Below are positions 31,362 to 38,381 of a DNA stretch of 64,000 nucleotides, in pieces. Every line of letters begins with the position of its first letter. Positions within the stretch are counted from its first letter, which is position 1. Location of the stretch: positions 7,541,001 through 7,605,000 of the forward strand of contig NZ_CP076543.1 of the NCBI RefSeq assembly GCF_030440515.1, given 5' to 3'. This DNA comes from Streptomyces xanthophaeus. Its GTDB lineage: Bacteria; Actinomycetota; Actinomycetes; Streptomycetales; Streptomycetaceae. The notes under the pieces were generated by a model. The model saw only the letters and a list, made by a program, of their open reading frames with translations. It was not told the DNA's origin and did not search any database. Position numbers and translations under genes: made by a program.

Positions 31362-32156
31362 GGCGCGCCCCGTGGCCCGCCGCAGGGCCAGTGCCGCGAG
31401 GGCCTCCGGGGCGCCGGCCTGGCCCCGGATCCCGGGGAAGGCGTTGATGTCCACGATCAGCGGTGTCCCGCCGCCGGTGTCGATGATGTCCACGCCGTAG
31501 ACGTCCAGCGCGAACACCGTGCCCACCTCGCGCACCAGACCGGCCCAGCCGGACGGCAGTTCCGCCAGGGGCAGGGGCCGGGTCGGGCCACGGCCGCCGG
31601 GGGAGAGCTCGGACCGGCGCAGGGCCGAGAAGACCTGGTCCCCTATGGCCCACAGCTTGTGGTCCCAGCCGCTGTTGGGCGCGTACTCCTGCACCACGAC
31701 CGGCTCGTCCGGCCATTCCCGCGCCAGCTCCCGCAGGCGTGTCACGTCGTCGACGCGGGCGACGAGGTCGCCGCGGCGGCTGCGCCGGCTCTTGACCACC
31801 ACGGGGGCGTCGAGCCGGGCCCCGGCCGCCCAGGCCCCGAGGGAGTCGTGCGTACGGGTCGCGGCGAAGGGCAGCCCGGCCCGCAGGGCGAGTTCGGCCA
31901 TCTCCGTACGGTCCTGGCACAGCGCGGTGGCCGAGGCCGAGTTCACCACGGCCGCCCCCCGCCGTTCCAGGTAGCGGGCCAGACCCAGCGCGTGCGGTGT
32001 CCGCGACTTCAGCAGGTACACCTCGGCGAGCGGCAGCGGCACGTCCCCGAGGGTGAGCGGATCGAGGGCCTCGACCGCGTGTTCCGGGGCCAGCAGGGCC
32101 ATGGTGTCCGCCAGCAGCGGATGCCCCGGATCCGGGGTGATCAGGCCGATCTTCAC
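31359..32156 (-). CDS. ATP-grasp ligase, RimK-like (second of a pair)
   Basis: 265 residues. ATP-grasp features: LDAPVVVKSRRSRRGDLVARV (nucleotide-binding Lys, about 112), EPVVVQEYAPNSGWDHKLWAIGDQV (about 150-175) and the magnesium site LDVYGVDIIDTGGGTPLIVDINAFPGI (about 213-240). Family members form amide or peptide bonds through acyl-phosphates. GTG 32156 overlaps the stop of the upstream ATP-grasp gene (GTGA), so translation is coupled. Its stop codon is made by the end of a MITE. No precursor-peptide gene was found beside it. Confidence 0.82.
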   Translation of the reverse strand: MKIGLITPDPGHPLLADTMALLAPEHAVEALDPLTLGDVPLPLAEVYLLKSRTPHALGLARYLERRGAAVVNSASATALCQDRTEMAELALRAGLPFAATRTHDSLGAWAAGARLDAPVVVKSRRSRRGDLVARVDDVTRLRELAREWPDEPVVVQEYAPNSGWDHKLWAIGDQVFSALRRSELSPGGRGPTRPLPLAELPSGWAGLVREVGTVFALDVYGVDIIDTGGGTPLIVDINAFPGIRGQAGAPEALAALALRRATGRA

Positions 32157-33058
32157 GCGCCGTCGCCCCCCACGGCCGAGACCTGCGCCGGGATCGACAG
32201 GGGCAGCGGGTACGGCAGCGCCACGGGCGCCGGCGGCTGCGCGGAACCGCCCGCCCGCGCCAGCTCCAGGACCGCCCGGGCCACCCGCGCGGCCGCGTCC
32301 GGCACCTGACGGAAGCTCGGGAAGTCGTTCACGTCGACGACCACCGGCCCGTCCGGGCCCAGCAGCACGTCCACCCCGTACAGGTCCAGCCCGTAGACCG
32401 CCCCCACCTGCGCGGCGATCGCCGCCACCTCGGCCGACAGCGGCACGCGGCGCTCCCGCACCGAGGGGTCCGGGTGCAGCGGCGAGCACCGCTCGGTCGC
32501 GAACAGCTCCCCGCCGACCGCGTACACCTTGATGTCCGTCCCCGAGTTGGGCACGTACGGCTGGGCGATGAGCAGCCCCTCGCCCGCGAGCCCGGGCAGC
32601 AGCGACTCCAGCCGCTCCGGCGAGGACACCAGGTGCACGGCCCGCCCGGAACTGCCGTCGGCGGGCTTGACGACGAGCGGGTACTCCGCCGCCGGGATCT
32701 CCCTGAGCAGCTCGGGGCGGGCCACGGCGTACGTCGGCGGCAGCGGGAGCCCCCGGCCGCGCCCGAGGGCGGCGGCCAGCGCCTTGTCCCGTACGCCGCG
32801 GATCGACCGGGCGTCGTTGACGGTGGTCGTCCCGGCCGCGGCGGCGGCTTCGAGCAGGGTCAGACCCGGGCCGCCGGACACCGTCTTGAGGACCCAGGCG
32901 TCGTGCGCGCCCGCGTCCACCACCTCGGTCATGCGCAGGAGCGAGCCGCCCGGCCGTACGACGTCCACGCCGTGCCCCCACGCCGTCAGCTGCCGGATCA
33001 CCTCGTTCGGCATGCCGTCGTGGCGGTAGTGCTCCTCCACCAGGAAGCAGAGCCTCAT
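32153..33058 (-). CDS. ATP-grasp ligase, RimK-like (first of a pair)
   Basis: 301 residues. Typical motifs: EYPLVVKPADGSSGRAVHLV (about 125), GLLIAQPYVPNSGTDIKVYAVGGELFA (about 157-183) and GLDLYGVDVLLGPDGPVVVDVNDFPSF (about 220-245). The N-terminal ~90 residues form a pre-grasp domain starting MRLCFLVEEHYRHDGMPNE. It is a distant paralogue of the following gene, sharing the order of motifs but not the substrate region. ATG 33058 has GGGGAAGG. An inverted repeat upstream (33107-33128) could be an operator. Confidence 0.85.
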   Translation of the reverse strand: MRLCFLVEEHYRHDGMPNEVIRQLTAWGHGVDVVRPGGSLLRMTEVVDAGAHDAWVLKTVSGGPGLTLLEAAAAAGTTTVNDARSIRGVRDKALAAALGRGRGLPLPPTYAVARPELLREIPAAEYPLVVKPADGSSGRAVHLVSSPERLESLLPGLAGEGLLIAQPYVPNSGTDIKVYAVGGELFATERCSPLHPDPSVRERRVPLSAEVAAIAAQVGAVYGLDLYGVDVLLGPDGPVVVDVNDFPSFRQVPDAAARVARAVLELARAGGSAQPPAPVALPYPLPLSIPAQVSAVGGDGA

Positions 33059-33106
33059 GGACCTTCCCCATATTCCCCGGACGTCCGCCGATTCCGTCCG
33101 GCGAGT

Positions 33107-33128
33107 CATGACGTCACAGGATGTCATG
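33107..33128. promoter_or_regulatory. Inverted repeat between the ATP-grasp pair and the repeat-protein gene
   Basis: CATGAC (33107-33112) and GTCATG (33123-33128) are exact complements with a 10-base gap; TGACGTCA (33109-33116) is a palindrome within it. It lies about 50 bases upstream of the ATP-grasp start and 80 bases before the rightward gene. Confidence 0.4.
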
Positions 33129-33209
33129 GACCGCAATGTGATGATCGGTCCGGCTGTGGGCTTCCTTGTTACGCTGCCCGCTTCGGATCGACGGGGGAGG
33201 GGCCGGGAC

Positions 33210-34628
33210 ATGGATGACCGGTTGACGGGGCTGCTGCACGGGCTCGTGATGAACACAGCGGCACCGCCGGACGTGCTGACACGGCTGCTCGGCCTCGAAG
33301 ACGACTGGGTTCGATGGGTGGTTCCCCGGCGGACCGTCCTGCCGCCGGAGGCGGTCGACGCGATCCTCGCGCACCCGGACCGCCGGGTGCGGTCCGCCTT
33401 CGCGGAGAACGCCGAGGCCGACCCCGGCCAGCGTGCCCGGCTGCTCGACGATCCCGACCCGCGCATCATCCTCGCGCTCGCCATGGGTCCCCAAGCGTAC
33501 CGACGGTGGGCGCAGCCCCTGCCCGACCACGCGTACGCACGGCTGCTGGCCCACCCGCACCCCCTGGTGCCCTACGAACTGGTCGCGTCGGGCGCGACGC
33601 CCCACCACATCCTGGCGCCCCTCGCGGACCACGAGGACCCCCTGTTCCGCCGGGCGTCCTGCCGTGCCTGGGACCGGCTCGCGCCGCAGACCCGCGAACG
33701 GCTCCTGCACGACGAGGATCCCGACGTCCGGCGGGAAGCCGCCGCGCGCATCTGCCGCGAGGACGAGGAAGCGACCACCTGGCTGGTCGGGGAACTGGGC
33801 GACTCGTGGCAGGTGGACGACATCCTGGAGACCGGCCGGCTCACCCGGGAGCTCGCCGAACGCGTGGTCGCCGAGGGCGGACGGCTCGCGGCGATCGCCG
33901 CCAACCCCACCCTGCCGCCCGACCTGGTGGCGCGCCTGGCCGTCGATCCCGATCCGCAGGTCCGCCTCCGGGTCTCCGCCCGTCCCGAACTGAGCGAGTC
34001 CGAGCGCGCCGCCATCGACTACACCGTGGACGCCGAGGAGCGGCTGCCCGCCCTCGACTGGGTGTGGGAGCGCCGCGAGGACGCCGAGTTCCTGCGGCGG
34101 TGCGCCCGGTCGGCGCACACCTGGCTGCGGCGCAGCGCCGCGGTCTGCCCCGGCCTGCCGGCCGATGCCGTCGAACTGCTCGCGGGGGACCCGGACTTCG
34201 CCGTACGTCTGCTGCTCGCCGAGTTCCACCCGGAACCGCCGCCCGAACTGCTCCTCGACCTCTACCTGAACGGCACCCACCGCGCCGTGCTCATGCTCCT
34301 CACCCGGCCCGGCTTCCCCGCTGCCGGGCTCGCCGCCCGCTTCGGCGATTCACCGGACCCGGAACGCCGGCGCCTGGCCCTGCGCGACCCCGGCCTGGGG
34401 CCGGAACTCCTCGACCGCCTCAGCCGGGACCCCGATACGCGCACGGCGGCCGCCCGGGACCCCCGGCTCCCCGTGGCCCGGATCCGCGAACTGCTCGCCG
34501 ACCCGGACCCCGCCATCGCGTCCGCCGCCGCCACCAACCCCGCGCTTCCGCCGCAGGACATGCGCCGGCTGCTGGACCGGGCGCACGTGCCGGAAATCCC
34601 GGTGAATGATCGGACAATCGGCTGCTAG
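33210..34628 (+). CDS. Variant leucine-rich/HEAT-like repeat protein
   Basis: 472 residues built from about a dozen helical repeats of 20-40 residues with the recurring pattern L-x-D-P-D-P-x-V-R (for example LLDDPDPRIILALA, LLHDEDPDVRREAA, LAVDPDPQVRLRVS, LSRDPDTRTAAARDP, LADPDPAIASAAATNP). This is the leucine-rich-repeat-variant type seen in many actinobacterial proteins that act as binding scaffolds. No catalytic motif, signal or membrane segment. ATG 33210 follows GGGGGAGGGG; the frame upstream is non-conserved. It ends nine bases before the next gene, so the two and perhaps the tRNA locus behind them share one transcript. Stop codon TAG. Confidence 0.8.
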   Translation: MDDRLTGLLHGLVMNTAAPPDVLTRLLGLEDDWVRWVVPRRTVLPPEAVDAILAHPDRRVRSAFAENAEADPGQRARLLDDPDPRIILALAMGPQAYRRWAQPLPDHAYARLLAHPHPLVPYELVASGATPHHILAPLADHEDPLFRRASCRAWDRLAPQTRERLLHDEDPDVRREAAARICREDEEATTWLVGELGDSWQVDDILETGRLTRELAERVVAEGGRLAAIAANPTLPPDLVARLAVDPDPQVRLRVSARPELSESERAAIDYTVDAEERLPALDWVWERREDAEFLRRCARSAHTWLRRSAAVCPGLPADAVELLAGDPDFAVRLLLAEFHPEPPPELLLDLYLNGTHRAVLMLLTRPGFPAAGLAARFGDSPDPERRRLALRDPGLGPELLDRLSRDPDTRTAAARDPRLPVARIRELLADPDPAIASAAATNPALPPQDMRRLLDRAHVPEIPVNDRTIGC

Positions 34629-34637
34629 GTTGATCAC

Positions 34638-35369
34638 GTGCCGAAGCTGAATCAGATCATCGCAGTGGAAAAGGGCGTCAAGTCCAAGTCCCTCCAGGAG
34701 CTCACCCAGGCTCACCACGACGTCCAGAAGCCCGCCCTGCTGGCCGGAATCTCCCGGACCTACCAGCCCAAGGACGAGGAGGGCGAGCAGCTGCCGCCCG
34801 AGTCCACCCGGGTGCAGGTCAAGGCCGAGGACGTGCTGCGGGCGACGGCGGGGACCCTGACGCGGCTGTTCGACGTGACGGCCACCAAGGACTGGGCCAA
34901 CCGCACCGCGGCCGCCGATGTCGTCGTGGACGGGACGGTCCTGCTGGCGCAGGTGCCCGTGCCCTACCTGCTCTTCCTGGAGAAGCAGCTCACCGACATG
35001 CACACCTTCGTGCGGAAGCTGCCGGTGCTGGACGCCTCCGAATCCTGGAACCTGGACCCGTCCACGGACTCCTGGAAGACGGACCCGGTGCGCACCATCC
35101 GTACCAAGAAGGTGCCGCGCAACCACGTGAAGGCCGAGGCCACCGAGAAGCACCCGGCGCAGGTCGAGGTGTACTACGAGGACGTTCCGGTCGGGTACTG
35201 GACGACCGTGAAGTTCTCCGGTGCGCTGCCCGCCCGACGCGTCAACGAGCTGATCGACCGCGTGGAGAAGCTCCAGCAGGCCGTCAAGTTCGCCCGCGAG
35301 GAGGCCAACAGCGCCGAAGTCACCGACCAGCGGGTCGGCGACGCGGTGTTCGGCTACTTGTTCAAGTAG
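34638..35369 (+). CDS. Conserved actinobacterial protein of unknown function (resembles DUF7873)
   Basis: 243 residues, strongly charged. I recognise the sequence as a protein highly conserved among Streptomyces (I recall the DUF7873 label, not verified), with no assigned role. It begins PKLNQIIAVEKGVKSKSLQELTQAHH, has a basic stretch RTKKVPRNHVKAEATEKHPAQ (about 152-172) and ends in a helix VNELIDRVEKLQQAVKFAREEAN before VGDAVFGYLFK. No membrane segment or signal. Codon use is less GC-biased than its neighbours. GTG 34638. It is the last protein gene before the permuted tRNA locus, with only about 25 bases between its TAG stop and the first structured RNA; reading through that TAG would stay open to a second TAG at 35640. 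Confidence 0.8.
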   Translation: MPKLNQIIAVEKGVKSKSLQELTQAHHDVQKPALLAGISRTYQPKDEEGEQLPPESTRVQVKAEDVLRATAGTLTRLFDVTATKDWANRTAAADVVVDGTVLLAQVPVPYLLFLEKQLTDMHTFVRKLPVLDASESWNLDPSTDSWKTDPVRTIRTKKVPRNHVKAEATEKHPAQVEVYYEDVPVGYWTTVKFSGALPARRVNELIDRVEKLQQAVKFAREEANSAEVTDQRVGDAVFGYLFK

Positions 35370-35402
35370 CCCCGAAGACTCCCTCTGTATGTCTGCAGGG
35401 GG

Positions 35403-35416
35403 TGCGCGAGAGCGCA
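35403..35416 (+). ncRNA. Leader hairpin of the permuted tRNA transcript
   Basis: TGCGC, loop GAGA, GCGCA: a perfect 5-bp stem with a GNRA-type loop, 18 bases before the leader segment that pairs with the first tRNA's trailer. Together with AGCT-type pairing further on it makes the RNA highly folded from its start. Confidence 0.45.
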
Positions 35417-35442
35417 AGCTGAAACTGATGTTGAAGCTGAAC

Positions 35443-35523
35443 GAGGGTGTCAGTTGGGGGTTCGAATCCCTCCCCCGGCATTACGAGCCGGGGTGGCCCA
35501 AGCTGGTAGAGGCGGCCCTTCAA
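35443..35523 (+). tRNA. Circularly permuted tRNA gene A (candidate anticodon CAA)
   Basis: The 3' half comes first: T-stem GGGGG (35456-35460), T-loop TTCGAAT, CCCTC (35468-35472), acceptor CCCCGGC (35473-35479), discriminator A. After a 6-base spacer the 5' half begins with acceptor GCCGGGG (35487-35493), an exact 7/7 partner, then TG, a D-arm with GCC/GGC stem and GG-T-A-G-A loop, then GCCCT (35515-35519). GCCCT pairs 5/5 with AGGGT (35444-35448). Joining A35523 to G35443 would give loop TTCAAGA, anticodon CAA, with the stem shifted by one. Leader AAGCTGA (35434-35440) pairs with trailer TCAGATT (35526-35532) except one G-A, and ACTGA (35424-35428) with TCAGT (35545-35549). No CCA is encoded. 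The exact splice points are inferred. Confidence 0.6.
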
Positions 35524-35591
35524 TCTCAGATTATCGCTCCAGTCTCAGTATTCGCCGCCGAACACCGGATCGACCGAGCGTGGACGATCAT

Positions 35592-35669
35592 CGATGGATA
35601 GGGGTTCAAGTCCCTTCTGTGCCTCTCCTCATGGCGCGGTAGTTCAAAGGTAGAACACGTCGATCTAAG
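35592..35669 (+). tRNA. Circularly permuted tRNA gene B (anticodon position CTA)
   Basis: The 3' half is first: anticodon-stem strand CGATG (35592-35596), T-stem AGGGG (35600-35604), T-loop TTCAAGT, CCCTT, acceptor CTGTGCC (35617-35623), discriminator T. After 8 bases the 5' half follows: acceptor GGCGCGG (35633-35639), pairing 7/7 with two G-U, TA, D-arm GTTC-AAAGGTA-GAAC (perfect), A, anticodon-stem CGTCG (35658-35662), pairing 5/5 with CGATG, and loop ATCTAAG (35663-35669) with T33, CTA at 34-36 and A37. Leader GATCAT (35586-35591) pairs exactly with trailer ATGATC (35671-35676). If joined G35669 to C35592 the product would read UAG. The body resembles glycine-type tRNAs (U73). The variable region is only three bases. 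Confidence 0.62.
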
Positions 35670-35720
35670 AATGATCCGCGACTCTTAAACGTGCCGGTGT
35701 GCGCAATTGGGTGGCACACA

Positions 35721-35753
35721 GGAGCCCGGGAGCTGGATATGCTCCCGGGCTCC
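35721..35753 (+). terminator. Strong hairpin ending the permuted tRNA locus
   Basis: Arms 35721-35733 and 35741-35753 are exact 13-base complements with a 7-base loop. It lies about 45 bases after the last tRNA trailer pairing. Confidence 0.75.
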
Positions 35754-35761
35754 GTCACGTT

Positions 35762-35813
35762 CCCGGCCCGCCCCCGGTCCGGTCCGAACGGCCCGGACCG
35801 GGGGCGGGCCGGG
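35762..35813. terminator. Very long hairpin between the tRNA locus and the anti-sigma gene
   Basis: 21-base arms, 35762-35782 and 35793-35813, with a 10-base loop. Just downstream of the anti-sigma stop on the minus strand; probably terminates in both directions. Confidence 0.75.
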
Positions 35814-35817
35814 CCGG

Positions 35818-36543
35818 TCAGACCGGTACGGACACGAACGTCCGGCCCGACTCGTTCTCGACCAGGATCGCCTTCACGTCCGCCGGGTCCACGGCCGCCG
35901 AACCGTCCAGCGAAGCGCCCTTGGCCTCGCCGTTCTCCTGGCTGCCCGTGACCCAGCCGGCGGCGGTGGTCCGCGTCCCGTTCTTGGAGACCACGACCAG
36001 CCGGCACCGCTCGCCCGGCGGCACGCCCATGACCGCCGCGTGCACCCGCACCCACTTGGCGGCGGGCGTCATCTGTACGGTCATCCGCGCACCGCTGGCC
36101 TTGTCCGTCGCGGAGAGCACCTTGGTCCCTGCGGGCGGCGGGGAAGGGTTCGCCGTGGCCGTCGGGGACGGCGGCACAGGCAGCGCGACGGCGTCCGGAT
36201 CGCCCGTACCCAGCTGGGTGCCGGCCCAGAACACGGCGGCCAGCGAGGCTGCCACCGCCAGTCCCGCGAGCCCCGCCCGCCGACGCGCATCACCGGCGCG
36301 CTCACCGCGCATCTGCCGCAGGGTGCGCTGGAGCAGCAGGTCACCGCCATGCGGCGGTCCGTCGAGGAACGCCTCGTCGGGGACCTCGCCCAGAGCCGCC
36401 TCCATCTCGCGCAACGCGGCCACCTCCTCCCGGCACTGCACGCATCCGCTCGTGTGTTCCTCGACCCGGCGGATCTCCTCGGGGTCCAGGACACCGAGTA
36501 CGTAGGGGCCGAGCAGTTCCTCCTCGTGCCTCTGCCGGTTCAT
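35818..36543 (-). CDS. Transmembrane anti-sigma factor with zinc-finger domain
   Basis: 241 residues. The N-terminal zinc-binding anti-sigma domain has EEHTSGCVQCREEVAAL (H-x3-C-x2-C, about residues 29-36), a central membrane segment AGLAGLAVAASLAAVFWAG (about 90-108), a Pro-rich linker and an extracellular beta-rich domain (VKAILVENESGRTFVSVPV at the end). It should bind the ECF sigma factor encoded just upstream and release it on an outside signal. The start overlaps the sigma gene's stop (ATGA), the usual coupled arrangement. Confidence 0.9.
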   Translation of the reverse strand: MNRQRHEEELLGPYVLGVLDPEEIRRVEEHTSGCVQCREEVAALREMEAALGEVPDEAFLDGPPHGGDLLLQRTLRQMRGERAGDARRRAGLAGLAVAASLAAVFWAGTQLGTGDPDAVALPVPPSPTATANPSPPPAGTKVLSATDKASGARMTVQMTPAAKWVRVHAAVMGVPPGERCRLVVVSKNGTRTTAAGWVTGSQENGEAKGASLDGSAAVDPADVKAILVENESGRTFVSVPV

Positions 36544-37151
36544 GCCACCACCTCACGCAGTCCGGCGGGCTGCTGGGGCGGCCTGCCCGATCGCTTTCCT
36601 TCTCTGGAACCGATGTCCCTGAATCCGTCGCTCTTGAAGACGTCGCGCAGCGCCTTGAGGGCGTAGTGCGAACGAGATTTGACCGTACCCGCCGGGATGC
36701 CGAGACTGTCGGCCGCCTCGGCGACGCTGAGCTGTCGGTAGTACAACTCCTTCAGGACGTCGCGGTGTTCCGGCGACAGCTGATCGAGGGCCCCCAGGAC
36801 CGTCATGCTGTCCACCACGGAATCGGCGTGGTCCGCCTCCACCGGGGGAGCGGACGAGGCTCCCGAGACCTCGGGCGGCCGGGCGGCCTTGGCCCGGTAG
36901 CGGTCGGTGATGATGTTGCGGGCCACCGTGAGCAGCCAGCCGCGCACCGAGCCCTTTCCGTTGACCAGCACCTCGGAGTGGCGCCAGGCCCGGATCAGCG
37001 TCTCCTGTACGACATCCTCGGCGGCGGCCCGGTCTCCGGTCAGCCGGGTGGCGTACGCGAGCAGGGCGTGACCGTGCTCCTCGTACACCGACTTGATCAG
37101 TGCCTCATCGGTCGAGCCCCGCCGAGTGCGGGGCCACAGTGGTCCGGCCAT
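36540..37151 (-). CDS. ECF-type RNA polymerase sigma factor
   Basis: 203 residues. Region 2: HALLAYATRLTGDRAAAEDVVQETLIRAWRH (about 25-55); region 4: LDQLSPEHRDVLKELYYRQLSVAEAADSLGIPAGTVKSRSHYALKALR (about 127-175). Partner is the zinc-finger anti-sigma factor behind it. ATG 37151 with a GGAGAGGGTGAG ribosome site. The promoter at 37194-37218 has a (T)GAACC-N16-CGTG form, suggesting autoregulation. Similar promoter boxes precede DUF1996 (38233) and DUF2330 (48) genes, which may be targets. Confidence 0.92.
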   Translation of the reverse strand: MAGPLWPRTRRGSTDEALIKSVYEEHGHALLAYATRLTGDRAAAEDVVQETLIRAWRHSEVLVNGKGSVRGWLLTVARNIITDRYRAKAARPPEVSGASSAPPVEADHADSVVDSMTVLGALDQLSPEHRDVLKELYYRQLSVAEAADSLGIPAGTVKSRSHYALKALRDVFKSDGFRDIGSREGKRSGRPPQQPAGLREVVA

Positions 37152-37193
37152 CTCACCCTCTCCGTCTTCCTCGCATATGTGGTGCGGTCGGAA

Positions 37194-37218
37194 CACGCCA
37201 CCGGGGCGGATTCGGTTC
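37194..37218 (-). promoter_or_regulatory. ECF-type promoter of the sigma/anti-sigma operon
   Basis: On the minus strand GAACC (complement of 37214-37218), 16 bases, CGTG (complement of 37194-37197). It lies 43 bases before the sigma start and fits autoregulation by the ECF factor. Confidence 0.5.
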
Positions 37219-37234
37219 ACGTGACCTGCGTCAC

Positions 37235-38233
37235 TCAGGTCCGGCAGTCGCGGCCCTCGTTGATGCAGGCGACGATCGCGGCCATCTGCCGGTCGGTCAT
37301 CGCGTTCACGAACATCGCGTGATCGGTCTTCGGGCTGTGCCGCTGCTCGGGGAAGGAGTCGAGGGCCACGTTCAGCCCCGGGGGGATCTGGTAGGCGAGG
37401 GAGACGCGCAGTTCCGGCACCGGGAAGGTGTCCTTCGGGCAGACGCCGTTCGCGGCGGCGAAGAGCAGGTGCGAGCGGTGCGTGACGCCGACGGTGTCGA
37501 GGCCGTTCCAGCAGCTCGGGAAGACCAGGGTGCGGGTGACGCGCTCGCCCGCGGGGCAGCGCGGGTAACGGGTGGTGGCCCGGTCCGGGGAGCCCGAACA
37601 ACCCCAGCGGGCCCGGACGTCGGCCTCGCTGTCCGCCGTGTACGCGACGGCGTCGCCGGTCATGGCGCGCAGGAAGCGCGGCATCGGCACCACCTTGCTC
37701 ACGGGGTTGCCGTGGAACTCCACCAGGACAGAGGTCTCCGGCACGATCTCGCCGACGTTCCCGTGCCCCGCCGAATCCTCGTGCGGGCGCGTTCCCGGGC
37801 GGTCGGGGCGACGCAGGACGGGCCAGTAGTACGTGGACCGGTCGCCGCCCCTGCAGCTCGTGCGTGCCGCGTCCAGCGAGGCCTCCGTCGACAGCGCGTC
37901 GGTGGAGAGGTTCCCCACGTAGGCGTGCGTGTGATGGGCGCCGCCCGGAAGCCCGGGCGAGACCACGAGGTTGTCCTCGTTGTAGTGGCTCTCCTCGTTG
38001 CGACCGCAATCCACCACCACCGACCCGGTGGATCCCTCGGTCCCGGGGGCGGGAGCGGCCGCCGGTAGGCGCGGGACATCGCGTATGTCCACGTAGTCGG
38101 ACGCGACCGGCCGCCCGTCCGCCGCCCCGGCGCGCGGACCGGCCGCCCGCGACGCCCCCAGTACGGCTGCGATCAGCCCGCCGCCCAGGACCAGGCAGAC
38201 GGCGAGAGTGAGCAGCCGGTGTTCGTTCACCAT
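37235..38233 (-). CDS. DUF1996 secreted protein
   Basis: 332 residues. DUF1996 is marked by DCGRNEESHYNEDNLVVSPGLPGGAHHTHAYVGN (in pieces: NEDNLVVSPGLPGGAHHTH at about 78-97), LVFPSCWNGLD and THRSHLLFAAANGVCP. The N-terminus (HRLLTLAVCLVLGGGLIAAVLG) is a signal or anchor, so the domain is extracytoplasmic. Six Cys in the exported part may form disulphides. The function of the family is unknown; fungal and actinobacterial members are secreted. ATG 38233 has a weak ribosome site; GTG 38230 is next. An ECF-type promoter and a GTCAT/ATGAC repeat lie upstream. Confidence 0.88.
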   Translation of the reverse strand: MVNEHRLLTLAVCLVLGGGLIAAVLGASRAAGPRAGAADGRPVASDYVDIRDVPRLPAAAPAPGTEGSTGSVVVDCGRNEESHYNEDNLVVSPGLPGGAHHTHAYVGNLSTDALSTEASLDAARTSCRGGDRSTYYWPVLRRPDRPGTRPHEDSAGHGNVGEIVPETSVLVEFHGNPVSKVVPMPRFLRAMTGDAVAYTADSEADVRARWGCSGSPDRATTRYPRCPAGERVTRTLVFPSCWNGLDTVGVTHRSHLLFAAANGVCPKDTFPVPELRVSLAYQIPPGLNVALDSFPEQRHSPKTDHAMFVNAMTDRQMAAIVACINEGRDCRT

Positions 38234-38289
38234 GCCGGTCACGGTTGCCGGTGGCGCCCCCGCCGTCAACTGGTCATCCGTATGACGGG

Positions 38290-38314
38290 CACGGCGCCGC
38301 GATTCGTACGTTCC
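38290..38314 (-). promoter_or_regulatory. ECF-type promoter of the DUF1996 gene
   Basis: On the minus strand GGAAC (complement of 38310-38314), 16 bases, CGTG (complement of 38290-38293). An inverted repeat GTCAT-CCGT-ATGAC lies at 38273-38286 next to the expected start site. Confidence 0.45.
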
Positions 38315-38381
38315 GGTGTGGGCCGGCCGCACGCCAGGGGAGGTGAGGCCATGGGTTCAGCGTGACGGATAGGCTGCCTCC

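Noticed and set aside
35454..35642. Short plus-strand frame inside the tRNA locus
   Set aside because: It coincides with tRNA arms, has no ribosome site and no coding-type composition. It is only of note as the read-through frame of the preceding gene.
35395..35700. Reading the RNA locus as three ordinary tandem tRNAs
   Set aside because: Linear units fail: the 5' acceptor GCCGGGG does not pair with CTGTGCC, and no T-arm follows the last 5' half. Pairing is complete only in permuted order.
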